This document shows, in pieces, positions 14,593 through 21,425 of a DNA stretch of 21,425 nucleotides. The stretch is from JBBDSU01 sp040904825 (GTDB lineage Bacteria; Actinomycetota; Nitriliruptoria; Nitriliruptorales; Nitriliruptoraceae), in assembly GCA_040904825.1 (NCBI GenBank), contig JBBDSU010000055.1:1-21425 (forward strand). The letters run 5' to 3'. The position numbers were made by a program, and so were the translations under genes. The number at the start of each line of letters is the position of its first letter. The first letter of the stretch is position 1. The notes beneath the pieces are model-generated. The model searched no databases and had not been told where the DNA came from. It saw nothing but the letters and a program-made list of their open reading frames with translations.

Positions 14593-16062
14593 ATGCTCCG
14601 CCGACGGCGCGCGACCCTGTCACCAGGGATCGATCGGGCTCTTGTGTCCGACTTGATCAAAGCCGTCTCGGCCGACCGAGTTCGCGCTGATGCCGCAGCA
14701 CGCGCCCTCTACTCCCACGACGCCTCAATCTATGACGATGGGGTCGCTGGTCCGACCTGCTTTGTCGAAACCACCGAGGAAGTCCAGGCGGTTATGCGCG
14801 TCGCCGAGAAACACAACTCGGCGATCGTGCCTCGGGGTGCTGGCACTGGGTTGTCGGGCAGCGCCATCCCGTTGGGGACCCCCATCGTTGTCAGCACGTC
14901 ACGCATGAAGCGCATCCTCGAGGTCGATACGACCAATCGGATTGCCTGGGTCGAACCTGGCGTCGTCAACCTTGAGTTGTCGCGCTACCTGCGCCCGATG
15001 GGCTTTCACTTCGCCCCAGATCCTTCAAGCCAGCAAGTCTGCACCATCGGGGGCAACGTTGCGACCAACGCAGGCGGTCCTCACTGTCTGGCCTATGGCG
15101 TGACAAATACCCACATCCTTGCGATGGAGATCGTCCTTCCCACCGGTGAGGTCGCGATGCTCGGCGGCATCGACGCAGAACCAGCAGGTCTTGACTTGCG
15201 GGGCGTGTTCGTCGGTAGTGAAGGCATGATGGGGATCGCCACCAAAATTGCGATCGCGCTGACCCCGAACCCACCGGACGTGCGGACGTTGTTGATGTCC
15301 TACGACACGGTGCGGGCCGCTGCCGAAACGGTCAGCGCAGTGATTGCAGATGGCATCGTGCCGGCGGCGATGGAAATCATGGATAACCGCATCATTCAGG
15401 CGATTGAGGACTATGTGCACGCCGGATATCCGCGTGACGCCGCTGCTGTCCTGCTGGCCGAAGTTGAAGGCCTGGGCGCCGGCGTCGAGGCCGACGCAAC
15501 ACGCATCGCTGAAATCGCTCGTGAACACGGCGCGACCAACGTCAGAATCGCCGAAGACGACGCTGAGCGGATGCTGCTGTGGAAGGGCCGCAAGACCGCG
15601 TTCGGCGCGACCGCGAACATTGCCCCCAAGTACTACCTGCATGACACCGTCATTCCCCGGTCGCAACTCGCAGACGTGCTCGACAAGGTGTACGAGATCG
15701 CCGACCGATATGAACTCAAAGTTGTCAACGTGTTTCACGCTGGCGACGGCAATCTGCACCCCATGCTGCTGTTCGACCCCTCAGAGGACGGCATCACCGA
15801 ACGGGTCCATGCTGCAGGGGAAGAAGTCGTACGTGCGTCACTGGATGCCGGCGGGGTGCTGTCTGGCGAGCATGGCATCGGCGTCGAGAAACAGAAGTTC
15901 ATGGGCGAGATGTTTTCCGATGCCGATCTGGATCATCAAGAGCGTCTGCGACGAGCGTTTGATCCCAAGTGCCGTGCCAACCCTGGCAAGGTGATCCCTT
16001 CGAGCCATAGCTGCGCCGACATCCAAGCGCTGCGTGAGGTTCCCAGTGAGGTGTGGGGATGA
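14593..16062 (+). CDS. glcD: Glycolate oxidase FAD-binding subunit GlcD
   Basis: This 489-residue FAD-linked oxidase of the VAO/PCMH type oxidises glycolate, or a related 2-hydroxyacid such as D-lactate, to the 2-oxoacid. The FAD domain (about 50-230) shows PRGAGTGLSG (80-89), PSSQQVCTIGGNVATNAGG (144-162) and FVGSEGMMGIAT (206-217). The C-terminal substrate domain shows VFHAGDGNLHP (380-390) and GEHGIG (425-430), where the family places its active-site histidines. The length is close to that of Escherichia coli GlcD. The start is ATG 14593, with AGGAGG at 14580-14585; a 44-codon in-frame extension upstream overlaps the previous gene and is not family-like. Its stop overlaps the glcE start (ATGA). 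Neighbouring glcE and glcF support the glycolate-oxidase call over a single-subunit D-lactate dehydrogenase. Confidence 0.92.
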   Translation: MLRRRRATLSPGIDRALVSDLIKAVSADRVRADAAARALYSHDASIYDDGVAGPTCFVETTEEVQAVMRVAEKHNSAIVPRGAGTGLSGSAIPLGTPIVVSTSRMKRILEVDTTNRIAWVEPGVVNLELSRYLRPMGFHFAPDPSSQQVCTIGGNVATNAGGPHCLAYGVTNTHILAMEIVLPTGEVAMLGGIDAEPAGLDLRGVFVGSEGMMGIATKIAIALTPNPPDVRTLLMSYDTVRAAAETVSAVIADGIVPAAMEIMDNRIIQAIEDYVHAGYPRDAAAVLLAEVEGLGAGVEADATRIAEIAREHGATNVRIAEDDAERMLLWKGRKTAFGATANIAPKYYLHDTVIPRSQLADVLDKVYEIADRYELKVVNVFHAGDGNLHPMLLFDPSEDGITERVHAAGEEVVRASLDAGGVLSGEHGIGVEKQKFMGEMFSDADLDHQERLRRAFDPKCRANPGKVIPSSHSCADIQALREVPSEVWG

Positions 16063-17000
16063 CCCAGCGGCCCACCATCACCGACCAAAGCCTGCTCGAC
16101 TTCGCCGATGAAGTCGGCCCCGACGGTCCGATCGCCGTCCAAGGCGCGCGCACGCGCTGGGATGTCGGTGGACCTGTGCGTAGTGACACCAGGATCACCG
16201 ACGCACCGTCCGGCATTGTCAACCACCGTCCTGAAGAAATGACGGTCAGCGTGTATGCCGGGACCCCGGTTGCTGAACTCCATCAGGCCCTGCGCCAGTT
16301 CGGCCAACGCACCGCACTTCCGGACCGAGGTGGCACGGTTGGTGGCGCATTGGCGGTCGGAGAGAACGATCTGATGGTCCGTGCCGTCGGCCGGGTCCGC
16401 CACGCGTTGCTGCAGGTCCGATATGTGGCTGCCGACGGACAGATCGTCACCGGAGGTGGACCCACCGTCAAGAATGTCAGTGGATTCGACCTGCCCCGGC
16501 TGATGGTCGGGTCGCTGGGAACCCTTGGTTTGATCGCCGAAGTCGTCTTGCGCACAAACCCTGTTCCTGAGACCAGCGTGTGGCTCTCCGCCGACAGTGT
16601 CGACGCGTTGGCCGTCAACGAAGCGTTGTTCCACCCGGCAGCCGTGCTGTGGGATCGCCGCGACGACCGTGATACGACCTGGGTGTGCCTGGAAGGCTAT
16701 GCCGCCGACGTCAACGCTGAGCGCGAGGTACTTGCGCCCCACGGATCGTTCGAACAGGTCGCCCCACCGTCAGATCTTCCCGTCCACCGATGGTCGCTGG
16801 AGCCTTCAGCGCTGGCAACCCTCGATCCGGCGTCGCTCGGCGGTTTCGTCGCCTCGGTCGGCGTCGGCATCGTGCTGGCAGGTCGCCGCCAGTCGCCGCG
16901 GGAACCTGATGCGACCGCGCGGTCGATCGCGGCCCGCATCAAGCGCGAATTCGATCCTGACGGCCGCTTCAATCCAGGACGAGACCCGGCGGTCCGCTGA
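16059..17000 (+). CDS. glcE: Glycolate oxidase FAD-binding subunit GlcE
   Basis: This 313-residue second FAD-linked subunit of the glycolate oxidase complex is a shorter relative of GlcD and is required for activity. Visible segments are VQGARTRWDVGG (28-38, in place of the GGGTK-type FAD loop), DRGGTVGGALAVG (89-101) and KNVSGFDLPRLMVGSLGTLGLIAEV (starting at residue 138), followed by the small C-terminal domain ending DPDGRFNPGRDP. It is somewhat shorter than Escherichia coli GlcE (about 350), mostly in the C-terminal half. The start is ATG 16059 in the ATGA overlap with glcD; a GTG six bases earlier gives MGM and is less likely. The end lies 74 bases before glcF. Confidence 0.88.
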   Translation: MTQRPTITDQSLLDFADEVGPDGPIAVQGARTRWDVGGPVRSDTRITDAPSGIVNHRPEEMTVSVYAGTPVAELHQALRQFGQRTALPDRGGTVGGALAVGENDLMVRAVGRVRHALLQVRYVAADGQIVTGGGPTVKNVSGFDLPRLMVGSLGTLGLIAEVVLRTNPVPETSVWLSADSVDALAVNEALFHPAAVLWDRRDDRDTTWVCLEGYAADVNAEREVLAPHGSFEQVAPPSDLPVHRWSLEPSALATLDPASLGGFVASVGVGIVLAGRRQSPREPDATARSIAARIKREFDPDGRFNPGRDPAVR

Positions 17001-17074
17001 TCGCCATTCACCGCACGCGACCGCAACGACCGATCCATCATCTACCCCATACCGCCAGATCCAGGAGCCCATCG

Positions 17075-18238
17075 ATGGACCTTCGTCTGGACCATGACAT
17101 GCTCAACGCATGCGTGCAGTGCGGCCTCTGCCTGACCGCGTGTCCGACCTATCAGGTATCTGGCGATGAAAGCCTGTCGCCGCGCGGACGCATCGCCCTC
17201 ATGCGCCATGTGCAGGACCACGACGCTCCCGTGACCGATGACGTGCTCGACGCATTCGACACCTGTGTGCAATGCCGGGCCTGCGAACCTGCATGTCCCA
17301 GCAACGTCCAGTTTGGCTTCCTGATGGAGGGCACCCGGTCAACACTGGCCAGCCAGAGCATGACGTCCCCGTGGTGGTTGCGTCTGATCCTGCGGCCACT
17401 GGGCTGGCCACGCCTGCTGCGGTTCGGCTCAATCCTGCTCGGGCTCATGCAACGAGTCGTGCCGCTGCCCAAGCGCCTCGGTCTGCCTCGCATACCGCTC
17501 CGCCAGCCACGATTGAACACTTCAGGCGACGACGTCTACCTGTTCACCGGATGTGTCATGGACGCCTGGCAGCGTGAAGTTCACCTGGCCGGCCAGCGAG
17601 TGCTTGAAGCGGCAGGCTTCGGCGTCACCCCGACGGGCGCGGCTGCGCCATGTTGTGGAGCGCTGCATACCCATCAAGGCCTCACAGATCAGGCCCGCGC
17701 CATGGCGAACAAGGTGATCGCGGCACTTGACGGCGACGGCCGGCCCATCTTGGTCGACTCTGCTGGCTGCGGGGCGGCAATGAAGGAGTACGGCCACTTG
17801 TTGGGAACCGACCAGGCACGCGCGTTCGCTGCCCGTGTGCGCGACATCCAAGAGTTCCTGGCCGAGCACGTTGATCGCCTGCCGCAGGCCGATGGTCTTG
17901 ACATGACCGTTGCCGTCCAAGATCCGTGCCATCTTCGCAACGTTCAACGTGTGCACCTTGCGACCCGCACCGTGCTGGCGCCCTTCGTCGCCGAATTGGT
18001 CGAACTCGACGATGAAGGTTTGTGCTGCGGCGCCGGCGGGGCCTACTCGGCACTCCAGCCCGACATGGCCCAAGACATTCGGGACCGCAAGCTCGCGTCG
18101 ATCGAACGCGCCGCCCCGGATCTGATCGCAAGCGCCAATCCTGGATGCTCACTCCACCTCGGCAACGCCGGCGTCGCGACTCTTCACCCGATGCAGATCG
18201 TCGACAGGGCGCTGACGCGAACCTCGCCCCCGACTTAA
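17075..18238 (+). CDS. glcF: Glycolate oxidase iron-sulfur subunit GlcF
   Basis: This 387-residue electron-transfer subunit has two ferredoxin-type 4Fe-4S motifs: CVQCGLCLTACP (13-24) and CVQCRACEPACP (64-75). Two CCG domains follow, with cysteines at 160, 193-194 and 232 (FTGC, PCCGALH, GCG) and at 285, 317-318 and 358 (DPCHL, LCCGAGG, NPGC). It passes electrons from GlcD/E to the membrane quinone pool. A hydrophobic stretch near 99-130 may help membrane contact. The start is ATG 17075, with AGGAG at 17063-17067. It is the last gene of the glcDEF group; no glycolate permease, malate synthase or GlcC regulator is in the window. All expected cysteine motifs are present. Confidence 0.93.
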   Translation: MDLRLDHDMLNACVQCGLCLTACPTYQVSGDESLSPRGRIALMRHVQDHDAPVTDDVLDAFDTCVQCRACEPACPSNVQFGFLMEGTRSTLASQSMTSPWWLRLILRPLGWPRLLRFGSILLGLMQRVVPLPKRLGLPRIPLRQPRLNTSGDDVYLFTGCVMDAWQREVHLAGQRVLEAAGFGVTPTGAAAPCCGALHTHQGLTDQARAMANKVIAALDGDGRPILVDSAGCGAAMKEYGHLLGTDQARAFAARVRDIQEFLAEHVDRLPQADGLDMTVAVQDPCHLRNVQRVHLATRTVLAPFVAELVELDDEGLCCGAGGAYSALQPDMAQDIRDRKLASIERAAPDLIASANPGCSLHLGNAGVATLHPMQIVDRALTRTSPPT

Positions 18239-18291
18239 CTGACCGACCGTGCGCTACACACATAGTCTCGACGGAAACGAAAGGACGTCCC

Positions 18292-18750
18292 TTGGCGCTC
18301 AACATCAAAGATCTTGCCCTGACGAGCCCTGACTTCGACCACTTGGACCGCCTCGACGACCGCCACGCGTTCGACAAAGGCAACGAGCCGCCGCGGCTGA
18401 CCATCTCGGGAGTGCCTGATGGCACCGTCGAACTCGCCGTCATATGCCACGACCCTGACGCGCCGCTGCCCGACGGTTTCACCCATTGGACGCTGTACGG
18501 GATGCACAAAGACCAACGAGACCTTGGGGCCGACGCAGACGCCATCTATCGCCCCGGTGACAACCAGTTCGGAGCCCGCGGCTACGGTGGGCCGAAACCA
18601 CCGGCTGGCCATGGCATCCACCACTACTACTTCTGGGTCTACGCCCTGTCGCGTCCTGTCGCTGGCACTCCCTCGCGTAGGGAGTTCATGGACGACTACG
18701 CCGACGCCATCATCGAGCAGAATCGCCTGATCGGCACGTACTCGAACTGA
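18292..18750 (+). CDS. YbhB/YbcL family phosphatidylethanolamine-binding-like protein (PEBP)
   Basis: This 152-residue cytosolic protein of the bacterial PEBP/Raf-kinase-inhibitor family has a ligand pocket for an anionic group. Family hallmarks are CHDPDAP (52-58) and GHGIHHYYFWVYAL (106-119), with YGGPKPPAGHG before it. The length is normal. The start is a TTG at 18292: GAAAGGA lies just upstream (18279-18285), no ATG or GTG exists in this frame near the domain start, and an in-frame ORF further upstream overlaps glcF. Bacterial PEBPs have no settled function; the gene's place after glcF may be incidental. Confidence 0.87.
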   Translation: MALNIKDLALTSPDFDHLDRLDDRHAFDKGNEPPRLTISGVPDGTVELAVICHDPDAPLPDGFTHWTLYGMHKDQRDLGADADAIYRPGDNQFGARGYGGPKPPAGHGIHHYYFWVYALSRPVAGTPSRREFMDDYADAIIEQNRLIGTYSN

Positions 18751-18818
18751 CAGACGCGATTGGCGCCATCACGGGGTACGAGCACCCGCCAGTTCATCAA
18801 TTTGGACAAGGGGGCGCC

Positions 18819-19760
18819 ATGCTGGCCGTCAACGGGCTCACGAAGCGATATGGCGACGTCGTCGCGCTCGACGGAGTCTCGCTTATCGCCCACCCAGGAC
18901 GTTTGCTCGGCTTTCTTGGCCCGAATGGATCTGGCAAGACCACCACGATGCGGGCCGTGTTCGGACTCGTCCGCCCTGACTCCGGCACAGTGCGTTGGAA
19001 CGATCGCCCCGTCGATACCGAAGTTCGGCTGCGATTCGGCTACATGCCCGAGCAGCGCGGGCTCTATCCGCGGATGCCCATCGGGCGCCAGCTCACCTTC
19101 CTGTCGCGCATGCACGGTGTGAGCCGCGAGGCGTCAATGGCCGCGGCACGAACGTGGCTTGAGCGGCTCGGATTGATCGATCGGGTCGACGACCAACTGT
19201 CGGCGCTGTCACACGGCAACCAGCAGCGCGTCCAGCTGGCCTCAGCACTGGTCCACGAACCCGATCTGTTGGTGCTGGATGAACCTTTCAGCGGGCTTGA
19301 TCCCCTGGGTGTGCAGGACATGAGCGAGATCCTGCGCGAACAAGCCAACCGTGGCGCGACCGTCATGTTCTCGTCCCACCAGCTCGAGCTTGTCGAGGAG
19401 TTGTGTGACGACGTCGTCATCATCGCGCAGGGCCGCGATCGATTGCACGGAACGCTTGACGAGGCACGGTCCGCCGCGACCTACCGCAACGTTGAAGTAC
19501 GCCTAGCCGGTGGCGACACGTTCACTCCACCACCGGAGGCACAGGTCATCAGTGCCACGAACGGGATGACCAAATTGCGTGTGCCGGTCGCAACCGATGC
19601 TCGCGCGCTCATCACGCAACTCCCGCCTCACGCCACCATCGAGCACTTGTCGTTCGCAGCGCCCCGGCTGACCGAGGTCTTCCGCGATGTCGTTGGCGCG
19701 TCGGTGGAGGATTTGGAAGCTGAACATGCCGCCGAAGCCGCGCCGGAGGCAGGCGCATGA
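18819..19760 (+). CDS. ABC transporter ATP-binding protein, NatA/DrrA type
   Basis: This 313-residue ATPase has Walker A GPNGSGKT (34-41), Q-loop region YMPEQRGLYP (75-84), signature LSHGNQQR (130-137), Walker B LLVLDEP (150-156), D-loop SGLD and H-loop His187. The C-terminal 95 residues (about 215-313) are the accessory domain typical of this group and end in an acidic, alanine-rich tail. With the coupled permease it should form an exporter. NatAB-type pairs export sodium, drugs or lantibiotics, and sequence does not distinguish these. The start is ATG 18819, with AAGGGGG at 18808-18814. The stop overlaps the permease start (ATGA, 19757-19760). Confidence 0.92.
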   Translation: MLAVNGLTKRYGDVVALDGVSLIAHPGRLLGFLGPNGSGKTTTMRAVFGLVRPDSGTVRWNDRPVDTEVRLRFGYMPEQRGLYPRMPIGRQLTFLSRMHGVSREASMAAARTWLERLGLIDRVDDQLSALSHGNQQRVQLASALVHEPDLLVLDEPFSGLDPLGVQDMSEILREQANRGATVMFSSHQLELVEELCDDVVIIAQGRDRLHGTLDEARSAATYRNVEVRLAGGDTFTPPPEAQVISATNGMTKLRVPVATDARALITQLPPHATIEHLSFAAPRLTEVFRDVVGASVEDLEAEHAAEAAPEAGA

Positions 19761-20923
19761 TCCGCATCGTTGCAATGCGAGAGCTCAGAGAACGCGCCCT
19801 CAAGAAGGGGTACCTGATCGGCACAGCGATCACTGTTGCGATCGTGGTCGCCGCCATCGCTCTGCCCACCCTGCTTGGTTCGGACGGCGACGCGCACCAC
19901 CGAATCGGACTTGTAGAAGGACATGCAACGCCGATCGAAGCCGAACTCAACGCCCACCTTCCGCCAAACCACGACGCCGAGTTCACGACCTTTGCCGACG
20001 ATGCATCCGCTCGGAGCGCGGTCATCGAGGGCACCGTTGACGCTGCCCTCATTCCGTCGTCGACTCTCTTGACGGACGGTCCTGCCAGCCTGACGCTACG
20101 CACCACCATCGACCGCTTGCTGCAGCAATCAACGCTCACAGGTGCGTTGACAGAAGCGGGTCTGACCACCGCGCAAATTCAGGAAGCCTTGAGTGCGCCG
20201 TCGCCTCTTGAAGTGATCGACCTGTCGGGCGACGAAGATGACAACCCGTTCATGATCGCGGTCTTCGCCACCATCTTGCTCGTCGTCGGCGTCCAGATGA
20301 GTGGCGCCACCCTGTTGTCAGGAGCCTTGGAGGAGAAGTCCAGCAGGGTCGTCGAGATTCTTGTGTCGACAGCACGTCCGTGGCAGTTGCTGGCCGGAAA
20401 AGTCATCGCAACGAGCTTGCTGTCCATGGTCCAGTTGACGTTAATCGTCGCGGCCGTGTTAGCCACCAACAGAGTCGTCGACGCGTTCCCGTTGCCCGAA
20501 GCGACCGGTGCAGTCCTTGCCGTCAGCACCGTCATGCTGCTGGCCGGGTTCATGTTCTATGCCGCGCTGTTCACTGTCGCCGGAACGCTGGCATCGTCGA
20601 TGGAAGACGCCCAGTCGACCGCCGGTCCCCTGTACTTCGCGATGTGGGGCGCCTACGCGGCTGTATTCTTCACCGTCTTGCCCAATCCGTCCGGCATCAT
20701 CGCACAGATCTTGACGTTCCTGCCCCCGACCGCGCCGTTCATTGTCCCGGCCCGAGTTGCGCTCGGCGAAATCGCAGCCTGGCAAGTGCCAGCCTCGATC
20801 GCGGTGACAATCATCGGAGCGTTGTTCACCCTGCGGATCGCAGGAAGGATCTATGCCGCGTCGCTGCTCGCAGGTGGCCGCCTCACGTGGAAAGGCGCCT
20901 GGAAAGCCGAACCGATCAGATGA
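19757..20923 (+). CDS. ABC-2 type exporter permease, NatB-like
   Basis: This 388-residue membrane protein has one N-terminal span (about 19-40), a large extracytoplasmic domain (about 42-163) and five or six further spans (about 166-190, 213-238, 250-280, 293-308, 312-335 and 345-365). The motif LEEKSSRVVEILVSTARP (191-208) is the diagnostic cytoplasmic loop of NatB/ABC-2 permeases and contacts the ATPase. The N-terminal segment IRIVAMRELRERALKKGYL is also typical. It is coupled to the upstream ATPase by an ATGA overlap. The substrate is unknown. The length fits the family and no truncation is seen. Confidence 0.9.
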   Translation: MIRIVAMRELRERALKKGYLIGTAITVAIVVAAIALPTLLGSDGDAHHRIGLVEGHATPIEAELNAHLPPNHDAEFTTFADDASARSAVIEGTVDAALIPSSTLLTDGPASLTLRTTIDRLLQQSTLTGALTEAGLTTAQIQEALSAPSPLEVIDLSGDEDDNPFMIAVFATILLVVGVQMSGATLLSGALEEKSSRVVEILVSTARPWQLLAGKVIATSLLSMVQLTLIVAAVLATNRVVDAFPLPEATGAVLAVSTVMLLAGFMFYAALFTVAGTLASSMEDAQSTAGPLYFAMWGAYAAVFFTVLPNPSGIIAQILTFLPPTAPFIVPARVALGEIAAWQVPASIAVTIIGALFTLRIAGRIYAASLLAGGRLTWKGAWKAEPIR

Positions 20924-20929
20924 ATCATC

Positions 20930-20967
20930 GCGTTTGACCAATGGAATCGTTCAACATAGCCAAACGC
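20930..20967. terminator. Weak inverted repeat between ABC permease and tRNA-Cys
   Basis: GCGTTTG (20930-20936) and CAAACGC (20961-20967) are inverted copies with a 24-nt loop, lying after the permease stop and before the 3' end of the convergent tRNA gene. The position suits a terminator for either strand, but the loop is large and the stem short, so support is weak. Confidence 0.22.
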
Positions 20968-20992
20968 ACCCGTTACCAGTCCGGGCATTGAG

Positions 20993-21063
20993 AGGCGGGG
21001 ACGGGAATCGAACCCGTGATGGGGGATTTGCAGTCCCCTGCCTTACCACTTGGCTACCCCGCC
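20993..21063 (-). tRNA. tRNA-Cys (GCA)
   Basis: The minus strand from 21063 to 20993 folds as a complete 71-nt cloverleaf. Acceptor GGCGGGG pairs with CCCCGCC, the D-arm contains GCCAAGUGGUAAGGC, the anticodon stem is GGGGA/UCCCC with loop CUGCAAA, and the T-arm is ACGGG-UUCGAUU-CCCGU. The anticodon GCA (21031-21029) reads UGC/UGU cysteine codons. Discriminator base 73 is U, the standard identity element for cysteine. CCA is not encoded (the next bases are CTC), so it must be added after transcription. The gene is convergent with the ABC exporter genes. Confidence 0.97.
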
Positions 21064-21188
21064 GGGTTGACGACCGTGCGCAGGCCGCGCCGCGCAACCA
21101 CTGGTGTCAGCAGCACGACGGCGACATCGGCACACTTCGTCGGTCGCGGGCGGAGACTACCGCAGCGTGCGATCTCCACGCGATGTGA

Positions 21189-21425
21189 AGTGCGCCTCAA
21201 CCGAAGGCGTACTTCCAGGGCAGCAGTTCGTTCGAGAACTTTGAGTCCGATGCATCCGACGTATCCGGCGTCCACGACGATCGCACGATTCTGTCCTTTC
21301 GAAGCCTCGAGCCAGAGTTGGCAGCGATGCTGTCGCGCTGGGAAGGAATCGAACAATCGACGGCCGTGCAATCCGACGCTGAGCGCTTGGGGTTGGAAGA
21401 CCGCCGACAGTCACTTGTCGTGCTC
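21189..21425 (+). other. Open reading frame running off the right edge, possible partial CDS
   Basis: After an in-frame TGA at 21186-21188 the plus strand stays open for at least 79 codons to the window end. The translation is acidic and protein-like (FENFESDASDVSG, LEPELAAMLSRWEGIEQ, AERLGLEDRRQSLVVL), while the opposite strand gives arginine-rich, non-protein-like products. The problem is the start: no ATG, GTG or TTG occurs before TTG 21318 and ATG 21327, and neither has a good ribosome site. It could be a gene starting at one of these, a gene with a damaged 5' end, or chance. I recognise no family. Confidence 0.3.

Noticed and set aside
20993..21063. tRNA-Cys as an integration site for a mobile element
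   Set aside because: No integrase, direct repeat of the tRNA 3' end or transfer gene is visible; the DNA beyond the 3' end is an ordinary ABC exporter gene.
20853..21188. Plus-strand 111-codon ORF containing GDGNRTRDGGF and CLTTWLPRR
   Set aside because: It is the antisense reading of the tRNA-Cys gene; this peptide is a well-known false annotation produced by tRNA genes, and the ORF also overlaps the ABC permease end.
21157..21414. Minus-strand 85-codon ORF near the right edge
   Set aside because: Its translation is highly Arg/Ser-rich and not protein-like; the opposite frame looks more plausible.

Overview
The window is high-GC bacterial chromosome DNA, densely coded, with ATG/GTG/TTG starts, GGAGG-type ribosome sites and many ATGA stop/start overlaps. 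The gene families (TrpB2-type tryptophan synthase beta, an actinobacterial SCO7613-like polytopic membrane protein, NfeD1b-FloA, PEBP, NatAB-type ABC) and a tRNA-Cys without encoded CCA suggest an actinobacterium, perhaps of a deep or environmental lineage such as Acidimicrobiia. That placement is inference. I see no insertion sequence, prophage, CRISPR array or other clear sign of recent transfer.

Left part (1-5268): the 3' part of a trpB2-like gene runs in from the left edge and converges on a very large polytopic membrane protein on the minus strand. A small lipoprotein carrying an I78-like protease-inhibitor domain follows, then a minus-strand M20 amidohydrolase. The lipoprotein and M20 genes converge on a perfect 14-bp inverted repeat, probably a bidirectional terminator.

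Central part (5269-14206): divergent from the M20 gene is a tightly coupled run: FAD subunit, 2Fe-2S subunit and molybdenum-cofactor subunit of a xanthine dehydrogenase/CO dehydrogenase-family hydroxylase, then a MoaD/ThiS-like sulfur carrier ending in Gly-Gly. That frame overlaps, again by ATGA, an NfeD1b membrane protease, which is followed by the flotillin-like FloA and a proline-rich third protein. A molybdenum hydroxylase operon is therefore physically fused to a membrane-microdomain operon. The third protein's stop codon overlaps that of a convergent PAS-PAS-PAS-GGDEF diguanylate cyclase.

Right part (14207-21425): a small PLDc_N-type membrane protein, then glcD, glcE and glcF for a membrane-associated glycolate (or related 2-hydroxyacid) oxidase, a PEBP/YbhB-family protein, a NatA/NatB-type ABC exporter pair, a minus-strand tRNA-Cys(GCA), and an open frame running off the right edge without a convincing start.

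No gene set here is demonstrably a new system. The parts most worth following up are the hydroxylase-MoaD-NfeD-FloA coupling, the uncharacterised protein after FloA, and the unknown substrate of the hydroxylase and its divergent M20 partner.
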